64,000 bases of DNA from Sinorhizobium sojae CCBAU 05684 (GTDB lineage Bacteria; Pseudomonadota; Alphaproteobacteria; Rhizobiales; Rhizobiaceae), in NCBI RefSeq assembly GCF_002288525.1, contig NZ_CP023067.1:2552501-2616500 (forward strand), given 5' to 3'. Shown piece by piece: positions 29,733-39,516 of this stretch. Below the pieces are notes generated by a model. That model was not told where the DNA came from, did no database searches, and was given only the letters and a program-made list of their open reading frames with translations. Within the stretch, counting starts at the first letter, position 1. Every line of letters starts with the position of its first letter. A program made the translations under genes and the position numbers.

Positions 29733-30665
29733 ATGCCGACAGTACGACCGGAACAACCCGTTTTCCGCTTTGCACCAAGCCCGAACGGCCTGTTGCACCT
29801 TGGCCACGCACTGTCGGCGATCGTCAATCACGACATGGCGGCCGCAATCGGCGGCCGATTCCTGCTGCGGATCGAGGACATCGACCGGACCCGCTGCCGC
29901 CCGGAATTCGAGACGGCGATCTTCGAGGACCTGACCTGGCTGGGGCTCTCCTGGGACGAACCGGTGCGTCGCCAGTCCGACCATCTCGCCCGCTACGCCG
30001 CAACGCTCGATCGGCTGAAGGCGATGGGTCTCGTCTATCCCTCCGTCATGTCGCGCGGCGAGATAAAGGCGGCCGTGGCTGCTGCGGAGGCGAGCGGAGG
30101 AGCCTGGCCGCGCGACCCGGATGGGACGCCGCTTTACCCCGGACGCGAGCGCGACCTGTCGCCCGGCGAGCAGGCGAAGCTCGTTGCAGGTGGCCGTGCC
30201 TATGCCTGGCGCCTCGACGTCGCCAAGGCTGTGCAGCGCGCCGGCGAACCGCTGACATGGCATGAAACCGGAGCGGGTCCATCAGGAGAAACGTGGCGGA
30301 TCGCCGCCGATCCCTCTGCCTGGGGCGATGTCATCCTCTCGCGCTCCGATGCGCCCTCGAGCTATCACCTGTCGGTCGTGGCCGACGACGCCCTGCAGGG
30401 CGTAACCCATGTGGTACGTGGCCGCGACCTCTACCACGCGACCTCCATCCACCGTCTGCTGCAGCGGCTCTTGGGCCTGCCCGAGCCCGTCTACCACCAT
30501 CACCGCCTCATCCTCGGCCCGGACGGCCGGAAGCTGTCGAAGAGCAATGGAGACAGCGGCATCGCCGCGCTTCGCGCGGCAGGCCATTCGCCGGAGGATA
30601 TCCGCAGGATGCTTGCCGACGATACGAGCGAGCACATGCGCGACCTTCAGTCGCCACGCACTTGA
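29733..30665 (+). CDS. gluQ: Glutamyl-Q tRNA(Asp) synthetase without zinc cysteines
   Basis: Attaches glutamate to queuosine in the anticodon of tRNA-Asp. The 310 residues are a truncated GluRS catalytic core without anticodon-binding domain. HIGH is present as HLGH (22-25, in PSPNGLLHLGHALS) and KMSKS as KLSKS (267-271). The two Cys of the E. coli zinc CxC site align with Ser104 and Met106 in VYPSVMSR, and the third Cys aligns near Glu139 in LYPGRERD, so this copy probably binds no zinc. The start at 29733 follows AAGGAA. Its 3' end overlaps the convergent YihY gene by 19 bp. Confidence 0.92.
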   Translation: MPTVRPEQPVFRFAPSPNGLLHLGHALSAIVNHDMAAAIGGRFLLRIEDIDRTRCRPEFETAIFEDLTWLGLSWDEPVRRQSDHLARYAATLDRLKAMGLVYPSVMSRGEIKAAVAAAEASGGAWPRDPDGTPLYPGRERDLSPGEQAKLVAGGRAYAWRLDVAKAVQRAGEPLTWHETGAGPSGETWRIAADPSAWGDVILSRSDAPSSYHLSVVADDALQGVTHVVRGRDLYHATSIHRLLQRLLGLPEPVYHHHRLILGPDGRKLSKSNGDSGIAALRAAGHSPEDIRRMLADDTSEHMRDLQSPRT

Positions 30666-31519
30666 AATCTGCGCCTGACCATGCGCTTGACCCGGAATTT
30701 TATGATCGCGGCATTGATCTCGGCGCCGATGATGAAAATCGCGCCGATCATGTAGAGGAAGACCAGTACGATCACGACCGAGGCAAGGCCGGCATAGGTG
30801 GCGACATAGGTGGAGAAAGCGGCGAGATAGGACGCAAAAGCATAGGCGCCGATCGACCAGAACAACAGCGTCAGGACGATACCGGGCAGTACGTCCATCA
30901 CATTGCGATGACCGTCGGGCAACCAGAGATGCGACACAAGAAGCCCCACCGTCAGCATCACCAGTGCCAGTGCCAGTCCCCAATTGTCGACGGCCGCCAG
31001 CACCGTGCTGAGCCAGGGCAGCCATTCGTCGGCATTGCGCACGGCAAGGGGCACCGCAACGAGCAGGATGCTGAGGGCGGCAAGGATGAGAACGGCGGCA
31101 AGCACAAAGCCGAGGCTCGCAAGCCGCGTCACATACCAGGGACGGCTTTCGGCAACCCTATAGGCTCGGTTGAGCGCTATTCTGAGAGCCTCCACGCCGT
31201 TCGAGGCGAAATAGGCTGCCGCCAGCACGGATATGGTGAGGATGCCGCCGCGAGGAATGGTCAGCACACGGACGATCTCGTCTGCGACGGGCTTTGCGAT
31301 CGATTCCGGCCAGGCATCGAAGATCAGGTGGACGGCCGTGTCCGCAAACTCGTCGGCGCCGAGATAGCTGCCGAGCGCCGTGCCGAAGATCAGGAAAGGA
31401 AAAATGGCCATCAGCGACGACAAGGCGACGTGACTCGCCATGGCCCACCCATCGTCCTCGCTGAAATGCCAGTACGCGTCGAATAGGACTTTCCAGATGA
31501 TGCGAACGACTGCCGGCAT
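30647..31519 (-). CDS. YihY/virulence factor BrkB family membrane protein
   Basis: A 290-residue integral membrane protein of unknown function with about six helices. Family signatures are the start region FSEDDGWAMASHVALSSLMAIFPF, the SNGVEALRIALNRAYRV segment, and LFWSIGAYAFASYLAAFSTYVATYAGLASVVIVLVFLYM split over two helices. It was once called RNase BN by mistake in other species. The start at 31519 has GGAGA at 6 nt. A longer frame upstream is rejected. Confidence 0.92.
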   Translation of the reverse strand: MPAVVRIIWKVLFDAYWHFSEDDGWAMASHVALSSLMAIFPFLIFGTALGSYLGADEFADTAVHLIFDAWPESIAKPVADEIVRVLTIPRGGILTISVLAAAYFASNGVEALRIALNRAYRVAESRPWYVTRLASLGFVLAAVLILAALSILLVAVPLAVRNADEWLPWLSTVLAAVDNWGLALALVMLTVGLLVSHLWLPDGHRNVMDVLPGIVLTLLFWSIGAYAFASYLAAFSTYVATYAGLASVVIVLVFLYMIGAIFIIGAEINAAIIKFRVKRMVRRRFQVRGD

Positions 31520-31680
31520 CCCGTCTCCAAATCCATCGGTCGCCGCCCGTCCGCCCGCTGCGGTCGGCCAGCGGCGCCCTCCTGCCCTCGCGGGCCACGA
31601 GGCTTGAGTATACGCAATCCGATTGTATCCCAAGGGTGAATATGGGAAACGACGTTCGGATTTCTACAGGAACCGCTGTC

Positions 31681-32514
31681 ATGCCCAATCGCCCAACCAT
31701 CATCGTCACCGGCTGTTCCTCCGGCATCGGCGCCTATTGCGCCCGTGCGCTGAAGGCGGACGGCTGGCGCGTCTTCGCGACGGTCCGCCGCTCCGAGGAT
31801 CAAGTGGAACTCGAAGGGGAAGGCATCGAGACGTTCATCATGGACTATACCCAGCCGGATACGATCGCCGCGCTGGTGGAGGCCGTGATGGCGCGGACAG
31901 GCGGGCGGATCGACGCCCTGTTCAACAACGGCGCCTATGGCCAGGCCGGCGCCGTCGAGGACCTGCCAACCGAGGCTCTGCGGCTGCAGTTCGAAACAAA
32001 CGTCATCGGCTGGCATGACCTGACGCGCCGCGTCATCCCGGCAATGCGTGCGCGGGGACACGGCCGCATCGTGCAGTGCTCCTCCATTCTCGGCATCGTG
32101 CCCTATCGCTGGCGCGGCGCCTACAACGCATCGAAATTCGCGCTCGAGGCCCTGTCCCTTACACTCCGGATGGAACTCGCGGGTAGCGGCGTCGAGGTCA
32201 GTCTCATCGAGCCCGGGCCTATCGCTTCGAAGTTCACCGCCAATGCCGTCGCCTATATCGAGCGCTTCATCGATCTGAAGAATTCCGTCCACCGGGCGGA
32301 ATACGAGCGCCAGATTCGGCGCCTTCGCGGCGAAAGCAAGCCGGCGCGCGGCAAGCTCGGACCGGACGCTGTCTATCATGTCCTGAAACACGCTTTGACG
32401 GCACGCCGTCCAAAGCCTCATTATATTGTGACGACCCCCGCCAAACAGGGCGCGCTTCTAAAGAAGGTCCTGCCGGCGGCATTGTTCTATCGCATCCTCG
32501 GCCGGCTCGGCTGA
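31681..32514 (+). CDS. SDR family oxidoreductase
   Basis: NAD(P)-dependent short-chain dehydrogenase/reductase of 277 residues. The Rossmann motif TGCSSGIG is at 10-17, the NNGAYG motif near 82-87, and the catalytic Ser135, Tyr148 and Lys152 lie in CSSILG and YNASK. The C-terminal extension (about 215-277) resembles bacterial SDRs of lipid or retinol-like substrates, but the substrate is unknown. The start at 31681 follows AGGA. An in-frame ATG 39 bp upstream is possible. The next gene begins 21 bp downstream. Confidence 0.9.
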   Translation: MPNRPTIIVTGCSSGIGAYCARALKADGWRVFATVRRSEDQVELEGEGIETFIMDYTQPDTIAALVEAVMARTGGRIDALFNNGAYGQAGAVEDLPTEALRLQFETNVIGWHDLTRRVIPAMRARGHGRIVQCSSILGIVPYRWRGAYNASKFALEALSLTLRMELAGSGVEVSLIEPGPIASKFTANAVAYIERFIDLKNSVHRAEYERQIRRLRGESKPARGKLGPDAVYHVLKHALTARRPKPHYIVTTPAKQGALLKKVLPAALFYRILGRLG

Positions 32515-32535
32515 TAGAAGAGAAGGAAGGACGCC

Positions 32536-32739
32536 ATGCCCAGTTTTCTCACCGCCGTGACCTTGTTCGTCATGGGGCTAGTTGCGATCGTGCTCATCCG
32601 CGGCCTGTTGAACATGGCCCGGCGCGGCAGCGGCAACACCTCCAACAAGCTGATGCAGATGCGCATCCTGCTGCAGGCCGTCGCGCTGGTGCTGATCATG
32701 CTGACGCTGTGGATCACCGGCGGCGGCCGCCCGGCCTGA
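32536..32739 (+). CDS. Twin-helix membrane protein, HIG1-like
   Basis: A 67-residue protein with two membrane helices (about 5-25 and 44-61) joined by a positively charged loop, ARRGSGNTSNKLMQMRILLQ. This is the pattern of the HIG_1_N family, which in mitochondria and alphaproteobacteria associates with cytochrome oxidase. GAAGGAAGGA precedes the ATG. It lies between the SDR and adenosyltransferase genes and is probably cotranscribed with them. Confidence 0.85.
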   Translation: MPSFLTAVTLFVMGLVAIVLIRGLLNMARRGSGNTSNKLMQMRILLQAVALVLIMLTLWITGGGRPA

Positions 32740-32765
32740 GCGGCGGGCGAAGACTGGGAGGAAAA

Positions 32766-33344
32766 ATGGTCAGACTGAACAAGATTTATACGAGAACCGG
32801 CGACAACGGTACGACCGGTCTCGTCGCTGGTCCGCGCCGCTCGAAGAGCGACTCCAGGGTCGAAGCCTATGGCACCGTCGATGAAGCGAACGCCTTTGTC
32901 GGCCTTGCCCGGCAGCATACCAGGGAACTGAGCGAGCTTGATTCGATGCTGATGCGCATCCAGAACGACCTCTTCGATCTCGGTGCGGATCTGGCGACGC
33001 CGGATACCGGCGAACAGCCGGCCTATGAGCCCTTGCGGATCGTTGCCGCGCAGGTCGCGCGGCTCGAGGGCGAGATTGACCGCCTGAATGCGGAGCTCGA
33101 ACCGCTGCGTTCCTTCGTGCTGCCCGCCGGCAGCGCCGCATCCGCCGCCCTGCATGCCGCCCGCACCATTGCCCGGCGCGCCGAACGGCACATGGTCGCG
33201 CTTGCCGAAACCGAAGGCGAGATCGTCAGCCACGAGGCTATCGCCTATATCAATCGGCTCTCCGACTTCCTCTTCGTCGCCGCCCGCTGGGCGAACGACA
33301 GGGGCCGGGCCGACGTGCTTTGGATTCCTGGCAAGAACAGATAA
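32766..33344 (+). CDS. Cob(I)alamin adenosyltransferase, PduO type
   Basis: Transfers adenosyl from ATP to cob(I)alamin to make coenzyme B12. The 192 residues start MVRLNKIYTRTGDNGTTGL, with the ATP-binding TRTGDNGTT loop, and contain VEAYGTVDEANAFVG and RIQNDLFDLGADLATP. The helical RRAERHMVALAE and YINRLSDFLFVAARWAN segments are also typical of PduO. GGAGG precedes the ATG. It completes the B12 route that also uses cobS and cobT at the end of this window. Confidence 0.95.
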   Translation: MVRLNKIYTRTGDNGTTGLVAGPRRSKSDSRVEAYGTVDEANAFVGLARQHTRELSELDSMLMRIQNDLFDLGADLATPDTGEQPAYEPLRIVAAQVARLEGEIDRLNAELEPLRSFVLPAGSAASAALHAARTIARRAERHMVALAETEGEIVSHEAIAYINRLSDFLFVAARWANDRGRADVLWIPGKNR

Positions 33345-33374
33345 GGTCGCTCGAAACGCACGCCGGGGGACCGC

Positions 33375-34166
33375 ATGTTCATACCGCTTCACGACCGGAA
33401 CGAACTGAAGCACATCGACATGCAATATGTGACGGTCACGTTGATCGTCATCAACTTCGCGGTCTGGTTCATTACCGGACCGATCGCGACCGAGGATTTC
33501 GCCAATGCCGCACTGCTCGCCTTCGGCTACATCCCGGCAATCGTCTTCGACTACGCAATGCTCGATCCGTCGTTCGTCTACGTCCCGGATGAATTCACCT
33601 TCGTCACCTATTCTTTTCTGCACGGCGATCTCTCGCATTTCGCAATGAACATGCTGTTTCTCTGGGTCTTCGGCGACAATGTCGAAGACGCGCTCGGGCA
33701 CTTCCGCTTTCTCGTCTTCTATCTCCTCTGCACCGCCGCGGGCGCGCTGGCGCACGGGCTCATCGATCCCGCCTCGGAGGCGCCCCTGATCGGCGCTTCC
33801 GGTGCTGTTTCCGGCGTCGTCGCCGCCTATTTCCTTTTGCATCCGAAAGTCAGGGTTTGGATCCTGGTGCTCTTCCGCGTTCCCCTACCGCTTCCCGCTG
33901 CAATTCCGCTTGCCTTTTGGATCGGCCAGCAGTTCTTCATGCTCGCGGTGGATCCGAATGGCGGCGTCTCGTGGAGCGCCCATGTCGGCGGCATTGTTTC
34001 CGGGCTCGTGCTGGTGGTCCTTTTGCGACGTCGCGGGGTTCCGCTATTCGACCGCACGATCGTCACCCCGCGCGCCGTCGAACATCAGTCCGAACCGATA
34101 GAGGGAACGACGAGCCCGCTCCCCGGCCGCAGGAAGCCCCCGACTCCGTGGGGTCGACCAACCTGA
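33375..34166 (+). CDS. Rhomboid family intramembrane serine protease
   Basis: A 263-residue multi-helix membrane protein. The catalytic Ser142 lies in LIGASGAVSG, and His203 in SWSAHVGGIVSG forms the dyad. HGDLSHFAMNMLFLWVFGDNVED supplies the usual loop and oxyanion region. The C-terminal 40 residues are a Pro-rich cytoplasmic tail. It starts 30 bp after the adenosyltransferase gene. The substrates are unknown. Confidence 0.93.
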   Translation: MFIPLHDRNELKHIDMQYVTVTLIVINFAVWFITGPIATEDFANAALLAFGYIPAIVFDYAMLDPSFVYVPDEFTFVTYSFLHGDLSHFAMNMLFLWVFGDNVEDALGHFRFLVFYLLCTAAGALAHGLIDPASEAPLIGASGAVSGVVAAYFLLHPKVRVWILVLFRVPLPLPAAIPLAFWIGQQFFMLAVDPNGGVSWSAHVGGIVSGLVLVVLLRRRGVPLFDRTIVTPRAVEHQSEPIEGTTSPLPGRRKPPTPWGRPT

Positions 34167-34301
34167 GCATGGTTGCAGTATCTACCAATACGGCGCGATA
34201 TAGTTGAGAATTCAATGAATTGCTGGGGATTTCCGGCACGGCAGGGGCGCTGCGCCGGAGCAATTGCGGCCGTTCGCTTCCCGCCTTGCCAACGCGCCTT
34301 G

Positions 34302-34315
34302 TTACGTGTACGTAA
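34302..34315 (+). promoter_or_regulatory. Palindromic operator candidate before etfBA
   Basis: TTACGT-GT-ACGTAA is a perfect 6+6 inverted repeat, 153 bp before the etfB start in a 301-bp gap. From memory it resembles operators of acyl-CoA regulators such as LiuR, which control ETF genes in other proteobacteria. That match is inference. Confidence 0.45.
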
Positions 34316-34467
34316 ACGTCATTCGAGCATTAGCGCTTTTTATCGATTTTGCGTCGCGGTCAACAATTGTAATTGGAGAAAAAACGCGTATCGATGTCGC
34401 CAACCGACAATCAGACCGCTCTGTTAAAGCGCATTTTCCTGCGAAAGTTCCTGGAGGGAAAGTATCC

Positions 34468-35217
34468 ATGAAAATCCTAGTTACGGTGAAACGGGTCGTC
34501 GACTACAACGTCAAGATCCGGGTGAAGGGGGACGGCACGGGCGTTGAGTTGGCCAACGTCAAAATGTCGATGAACCCCTTCGACGAGATCTCGGTCGAAG
34601 AGGCGCTGCGGCTCAAGGAAGCCGGCAAGGCTTCGGAAGTCGTCGTCGTCTCGATCGGTCCGGCCAAGGCCGAAGAGACGCTGCGGACCGCGCTTGCCAT
34701 GGGCGCCGACCGGGCGATCCTCGTCGAGACCGAGGACCAGGTCGAGCCGCTCGCCGTCGCCAAGATCGTCAAGGGCGTGGCCGAAGCCGAACAGCCGGGT
34801 CTCGTCATCGTCGGCAAGCAGGCGATCGACGACGATTCGAACCAGACCGGCCAGATGCTGTCGGCGCTGCTCGGCTGGCCGCAGGGTACGTTTGCCTCCA
34901 AGGTCGAGATCGGCGACGGCAAGGTCAACGTCACCCGCGAGGTCGACGGCGGCCTGCAGACGGTGGAACTGAAGCTGCCGGCGGTGGTCACCACCGATTT
35001 GAGATTGAACGAGCCGCGCTATGCCTCGCTGCCCAACATCATGAAGGCGAAGAAGAAGCCGCTCGACAAGAAGTCCCCGGCCGATTTCGGCGTCGACACG
35101 ACGGCACGGCTGAAGGTTCTGAAGACGGAAGAGCCGTCGGGCCGCAAGGCCGGCATCAAGGTGAAGTCGGTCGCCGAGCTCGTCGACAAGCTCAAGAGCG
35201 AAGCCGGCGTCCTTTAA
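34468..35217 (+). CDS. etfB: Electron transfer flavoprotein beta subunit
   Basis: With EtfA it takes electrons from acyl-CoA and other dehydrogenases to ETF-quinone oxidoreductase. The 249 residues start [19 protein letters not shown] after GGAGGG. The segment [13 protein letters not shown] and the signature region [27 protein letters not shown] bind AMP. The C-terminal arm that clasps the alpha subunit is complete. etfA follows after 63 bp. Confidence 0.97.
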   Translation: MKILVTVKRVVDYNVKIRVKGDGTGVELANVKMSMNPFDEISVEEALRLKEAGKASEVVVVSIGPAKAEETLRTALAMGADRAILVETEDQVEPLAVAKIVKGVAEAEQPGLVIVGKQAIDDDSNQTGQMLSALLGWPQGTFASKVEIGDGKVNVTREVDGGLQTVELKLPAVVTTDLRLNEPRYASLPNIMKAKKKPLDKKSPADFGVDTTARLKVLKTEEPSGRKAGIKVKSVAELVDKLKSEAGVL

Positions 35218-35280
35218 GTTCAGAATCTTCAAGCTCCGATCCGGACCGGATCGTCGAGCGCAAGAAAGGGAGAATTCATC

Positions 35281-36210
35281 ATGGCCATTCTGCTTCTGGC
35301 TGACCACGACACCACCCAGCTTTCCGACCAGACGGCGAAGGCGCTGACGGCGGCCTCCAAGATCGGCGGCGACGTGCACGTGCTCGTCGCCGGCTCCAAC
35401 GTCAAGGCGATCGCCGAACAGGCCGCCAAGCTCTCCGGCGTCGCCAAGGTGCTCGTCGCCGAGGACGCGAGCCTCGCCCATAATCTCGCCGAGCCGCTGG
35501 CCGCAACAATCGTCTCGCTCGCCGGCTCTTACGACACGCTCGTCGCCGCCGCCACCTCGGTCGGCAAGAACGTCATGCCGCGGGTTGCCGCGCTCATCGA
35601 CGTCGCGCAGATCTCCGAGATCGTCGAGGTCGTCTCCGCCGACACTTATCGGCGGCCGATCTATGCCGGCAACGCCATCCAGACGGTGCAGACAACGGAA
35701 GCGAAGAAGGTGATCACCGTGCGCACCGCCTCGTTTGCCGCTGCCCAAGAAGACGGTTCGGCGCCGATCGAGACGGTTGCGGCCGCCGCCGATCCGGGGC
35801 TTTCCAGCCATGTGTCCGATGCGCTGTCCTCCTCCGATCGCCCGGAGCTGACCTCGGCGAAGATCATCATATCCGGCGGCCGAGCGCTCGGCTCGTCGGA
35901 AAAGTTCCAGGAGGTGATCCTGCCGGTCGCCGACAAGCTCGGCGCCGCCGTCGGTGCAAGCCGCGCCGCCGTCGATGCCGGCTATGCCCCGAACGACTGG
36001 CAGGTCGGCCAGACCGGTAAGGTGGTGGCGCCCGACCTCTACATCGCCTGCGGCATTTCCGGGGCGATCCAGCATCTCGCCGGCATGAAGGACTCGAAGG
36101 TGATCGTGGCGATCAACAAGGACGAGGAGGCGCCGATCTTCCAGGTTGCCGACTACGGCCTCGTCGCCGATCTCTTCGACGTGCTGCCGGAGCTCGAAAA
36201 GGCGCTCTGA
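35281..36210 (+). CDS. etfA: Electron transfer flavoprotein alpha subunit
   Basis: FAD-carrying subunit of ETF, 309 residues. The C-terminal FAD domain has [34 protein letters not shown] and [18 protein letters not shown], all family signatures. The N-terminal domain pairs with EtfB. GGGAGA precedes the ATG. A terminator follows it, so etfBA form a two-gene operon with hbd just beyond. Confidence 0.97.
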   Translation: MAILLLADHDTTQLSDQTAKALTAASKIGGDVHVLVAGSNVKAIAEQAAKLSGVAKVLVAEDASLAHNLAEPLAATIVSLAGSYDTLVAAATSVGKNVMPRVAALIDVAQISEIVEVVSADTYRRPIYAGNAIQTVQTTEAKKVITVRTASFAAAQEDGSAPIETVAAAADPGLSSHVSDALSSSDRPELTSAKIIISGGRALGSSEKFQEVILPVADKLGAAVGASRAAVDAGYAPNDWQVGQTGKVVAPDLYIACGISGAIQHLAGMKDSKVIVAINKDEEAPIFQVADYGLVADLFDVLPELEKAL

Positions 36211-36271
36211 GGGGCGCCACGCTTCCCCATGAAAAAGGCTGGAAAATCTGCCAGCTTGGCATTAACAATCG

Positions 36272-36302
36272 TACCGGGTCGGTCCAACCGGCCCGGTATT
36301 TT
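36272..36302 (+). terminator. Rho-independent terminator after etfA
   Basis: A 12-bp stem (TACCGGGTCGGT / ACCGGCCCGGTA, one G-T wobble) with a 3-nt loop is followed by TTTT. It separates etfBA from the hbd gene. Confidence 0.8.
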
Positions 36303-36356
36303 CCTGTCTGCGGCAGCCCGGCTGCCGAGACCTCTTGAAGATGGATGTTTGCTTCG

Positions 36357-37229
36357 ATGATCAAGACGGTCGGAATTGTTGGCGCTGGTCAAATGGGCTG
36401 CGGCATTGCCCATGTCTCCGCAACCGCCGGATACAAGGTACAGCTTTACGATATTTCAGCGGACCGCATCGAAGCAGGACTTGCGACCATAAACGGCAAC
36501 CTCGCCCGCCAGGTCTCGTCCGGCAAAATGAGCGACGAGGACCGCAAGAAGGCGCTTTCCCTGATCAAAGGCTCGACGGATATCAACGATCTCTCGCAGG
36601 CGGACCTCGTCGTCGAGGCGGTCACGGAAGACGAAACCATCAAGCGCAAGATCTACGGCCAGGTTTGTCCGATCATGAGGCCGGACGCCATTCTTGCAAC
36701 CAACACCTCGTCGCTCTCGATCACCCGGCTTGCCTCGGCAACTGACCGTCCCGAGCGGTTCATGGGCATACATTTCATGAACCCGGTCCCGGTGATGAAG
36801 CTGGTGGAACTGGTCCGCGGCATTGCCACGGAGGAGGAGACCTTCCGGGCGGCCAAGGAATTCGTCGCGCGCCTCGACAAGACGGTGACCGTCGCCGAGG
36901 ACTTTCCTGCCTTCATCGTCAACCGCATCCTGCTGCCGATGATCAATGAGGCGATCTACACGCTCTATGAAGGCGTCGGCACCGTCGACGCCATCGACAC
37001 GGCGATGCGGCTCGGCGCCAACCATCCAATGGGACCACTGCAGCTTGCCGATTTCATCGGACTCGATACCTGCCTGTCGATCATGCAAGTGCTGCACGAC
37101 GGCCTCGCCGATTCCAAGTACCGTCCCTGCCCGCTTCTCGTGAAATATGTCGAAGCCGGCTGGCTTGGCCGCAAGTCCGGCCGCGGCTTCTACGACTATC
37201 GGGGAGACGCACCGGTCCCGACGCGCTGA
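36357..37229 (+). CDS. 3-hydroxybutyryl-CoA dehydrogenase
   Basis: NAD-dependent oxidation of 3-hydroxyacyl-CoA, or the reverse reduction, in short-chain acyl-CoA or PHB metabolism. The 290 residues start MIKTVGIVGAGQMGCGIAH, with NAD motif GxGxxG at 9-14. The catalytic His lies in GIHFMNPVPVMKLVELV, and the C-terminal NHPMGPLQLADFIGLDT segment is typical. An ATG four codons upstream (36345) is an alternative. The position after etfBA fits fatty-acid oxidation. Homologues are named hbdA, paaH or fadB. Confidence 0.93.
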   Translation: MIKTVGIVGAGQMGCGIAHVSATAGYKVQLYDISADRIEAGLATINGNLARQVSSGKMSDEDRKKALSLIKGSTDINDLSQADLVVEAVTEDETIKRKIYGQVCPIMRPDAILATNTSSLSITRLASATDRPERFMGIHFMNPVPVMKLVELVRGIATEEETFRAAKEFVARLDKTVTVAEDFPAFIVNRILLPMINEAIYTLYEGVGTVDAIDTAMRLGANHPMGPLQLADFIGLDTCLSIMQVLHDGLADSKYRPCPLLVKYVEAGWLGRKSGRGFYDYRGDAPVPTR

Positions 37230-37260
37230 TCCGCGCCGCAGCGGTAACCCACTGCCCGCA

Positions 37261-37938
37261 TCAACCGGCTGCGGGGACGCCAAGCGTCGCCTGGATGAGA
37301 CGCTTCGCGTCCTCGCTGTCCCAGACGGCGGGGCCGTTCATCGAGCCGATCAGGCAGCCCTTCTCGTCGATCAGCAGGGTGGCCGGCAGACCGAAGGCAA
37401 GGCCTTCCTTCTTCAACGTGTTGAACACCCCCATCGAACTGTCGCGGTAATAGCCAAGGTCATGAACGGCGATCTCGTCGAGGAAGGTCCTCGGCTTCTC
37501 GTCGTCGCCCATATCGATATTGATGGCAACGACCTCGAAACGGTCGCCGCCGAGAGCTTTTTGCAGGGCGTTGAGCGCCGGCATTTCTTCCCTGCAAGGC
37601 AGGCACCAGGTCGCCCACAGATTGACGAGCAGGGTCTTGCCGGCGAAGGAGGCGAGCGTCAGCGGCTTTCCGCCCGCTCCGACGAAGCCGAGTTCGCTGA
37701 TCGGGCGCGGATTTGCGGCCGGCGTCATCGCCGCGACCTGACCGCGCATCAGCGGCGTCGCCGCGGCGACCTTCTCGGCGGAAAGCGCGCAACTGGCGTC
37801 GGCCGCCGTTAGCGCCGCGCCGGCATTGCCAGACCCGGTCTCCTTAACGTATACCGCAGCCGCACCGGCGATCACGCCGAAAAGGGCGGCGAGCGCGAAC
37901 AACTTCACGGCCGGAGGACGTTTCTTCTGGTCTGGCAT
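37261..37938 (-). CDS. tlpA: Thiol:disulfide interchange protein TlpA
   Basis: Membrane-anchored periplasmic thioredoxin-like reductase used in cytochrome oxidase maturation in rhizobia. It has 225 residues with one N-terminal helix (about 11-31) and a thioredoxin fold whose active site is [15 protein letters not shown] (Cys112, Cys115). An extra Cys50 and the insert before the fold match Bradyrhizobium TlpA. GGAGA precedes the ATG at 37938. The divergent argH start is only 25 bp away, so each promoter must lie inside the other gene. Confidence 0.95.
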   Translation of the reverse strand: MPDQKKRPPAVKLFALAALFGVIAGAAAVYVKETGSGNAGAALTAADASCALSAEKVAAATPLMRGQVAAMTPAANPRPISELGFVGAGGKPLTLASFAGKTLLVNLWATWCLPCREEMPALNALQKALGGDRFEVVAINIDMGDDEKPRTFLDEIAVHDLGYYRDSSMGVFNTLKKEGLAFGLPATLLIDEKGCLIGSMNGPAVWDSEDAKRLIQATLGVPAAG

Positions 37939-37963
37939 TTCATTCTCCAAGGCGGGCATCCTC

Positions 37964-39367
37964 ATGGCTGACGGCAGTTCCGAGTCGAAATCCTCCAACC
38001 AGATGTGGGGCGGGCGCTTCGCCTCGGGCCCGGACGCGATCATGGAGGAGATAAATGCCTCGATCGGCTTCGACAAGAAGCTCTATGCCCAGGACATCCG
38101 CGGCTCAATAGCGCATGCGACCATGTTGGCGCATCAGGGCATCATTTCCGCCGAGGATAAAGACAAGATCGTTCACGGCCTCAACACAATCCTGTCAGAG
38201 ATCGAAAGCGGCAGCTTCGAGTTTTCGCGCCGCCTCGAGGACATCCACATGAACATCGAGGCGCGGCTCGCGGCGCTGATCGGCCCTGCCGCCGGACGCC
38301 TGCACACGGCGCGCTCGCGCAACGACCAGGTCGCGCTCGATTTCCGCCTCTGGGCGAAGGAAGAGCTGCAAAAGACGGAGAAGGCCCTGACGGCGCTGAT
38401 CGCCGCCTTTCTCGATAGGGCCGAGGAGCATGCCGAGACGGTGATGCCGGGCTTCACCCACCTGCAGACCGCGCAGCCGGTGACCTTCGGCCATCATTGC
38501 ATGGCCTATGTCGAAATGTTCGGCCGCGATCGCGCACGTGTACGCCACGCGATCGAGCACATGGATGAAAGCCCGATCGGCGCGGCGGCCCTCGCCGGCA
38601 CCGGCTTCCCGATCGACCGCCACATGACGGCACGAGCGCTTGGCTTCCGCGAGCCGACCCGCAACTCGATTGATACGGTATCCGACCGCGATTTCGCGCT
38701 GGAGTTCCTGTCGATCGCGGCGATCGCCGCAACGCATTTGTCGCGCCTGGCGGAAGAGATCGTCATCTGGTCGACGCCGCAATTCGGCTTCATCCGCCTG
38801 TCCGATGCCTTCTCGACCGGCTCCTCAATCATGCCGCAGAAGAAGAATCCCGACGCCGCCGAGCTCGTGCGCGCCAAGACCGGCCGCATCAACGGGTCGC
38901 TGATAGCCCTCCTGACGGTGATGAAGGGCCTGCCGCTCGCCTATTCGAAGGACATGCAGGAGGACAAGGAGCAGGTCTTCGACGCGGCCGAGAACCTCGA
39001 GCTCGCCGTCGCGGCGATGACAGGCATGGTCCGGGACATGACGGTACGGGCCGACCGGATGAAGGCCGCCGCCGGATCCGGCTATTCGACCGCCACCGAT
39101 CTCGCCGACTGGCTGGTGCGCGAGGCGGGCCTGCCCTTCCGCGAAGCCCATCACGTGACCGGCCGCGCCGTGGCGCTCGCCGAAGAGAAGGGCTGCGAAC
39201 TCGCCGATCTCGCGCTTGCCGAGCTCCAGGCGATCAATCCGGCGATCACCGACAAGGTGTTCGACGTGCTGACGGTCGAAGCCTCGGTGGCAAGCCGCAC
39301 CAGCTTCGGCGGCACGGCACCGGCCGAAGTCCGCAAGCAGATCGCCTGGTGGCGGACGCGCAATTAG
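37964..39367 (+). CDS. argH: Argininosuccinate lyase
   Basis: Last step of arginine synthesis: argininosuccinate to arginine and fumarate. The start at 37964 gives [19 protein letters not shown] and 467 residues, the usual length. The family signature [16 protein letters not shown] is present with its catalytic serine, and [16 protein letters not shown] and [16 protein letters not shown] are intact. The earlier in-frame start lies inside tlpA and is rejected. An lptM-like gene and lysA follow on the same strand. Confidence 0.97.
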   Translation: MADGSSESKSSNQMWGGRFASGPDAIMEEINASIGFDKKLYAQDIRGSIAHATMLAHQGIISAEDKDKIVHGLNTILSEIESGSFEFSRRLEDIHMNIEARLAALIGPAAGRLHTARSRNDQVALDFRLWAKEELQKTEKALTALIAAFLDRAEEHAETVMPGFTHLQTAQPVTFGHHCMAYVEMFGRDRARVRHAIEHMDESPIGAAALAGTGFPIDRHMTARALGFREPTRNSIDTVSDRDFALEFLSIAAIAATHLSRLAEEIVIWSTPQFGFIRLSDAFSTGSSIMPQKKNPDAAELVRAKTGRINGSLIALLTVMKGLPLAYSKDMQEDKEQVFDAAENLELAVAAMTGMVRDMTVRADRMKAAAGSGYSTATDLADWLVREAGLPFREAHHVTGRAVALAEEKGCELADLALAELQAINPAITDKVFDVLTVEASVASRTSFGGTAPAEVRKQIAWWRTRN

Positions 39368-39516
39368 GCACGGCAGCAGCAGGGCAGAATCAGGGTGCAC
39401 AAGCCGCTGAAAAACCGATAAGAGATCGCACCAGAGCGGCAATGGCAACCCGCGGCGCCCGCGCCCGCTGACGCTCTGGGATCAATCGGCTTCAGCGTCG
39501 GCGAAGGAAAATGACG

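Noticed and set aside
34477-36075. 532-codon frame opposite etfBA
   Set aside because: Rich in Asp, Gly, Arg and Leu as antisense shadows are, and spans two well-supported genes and their gap.
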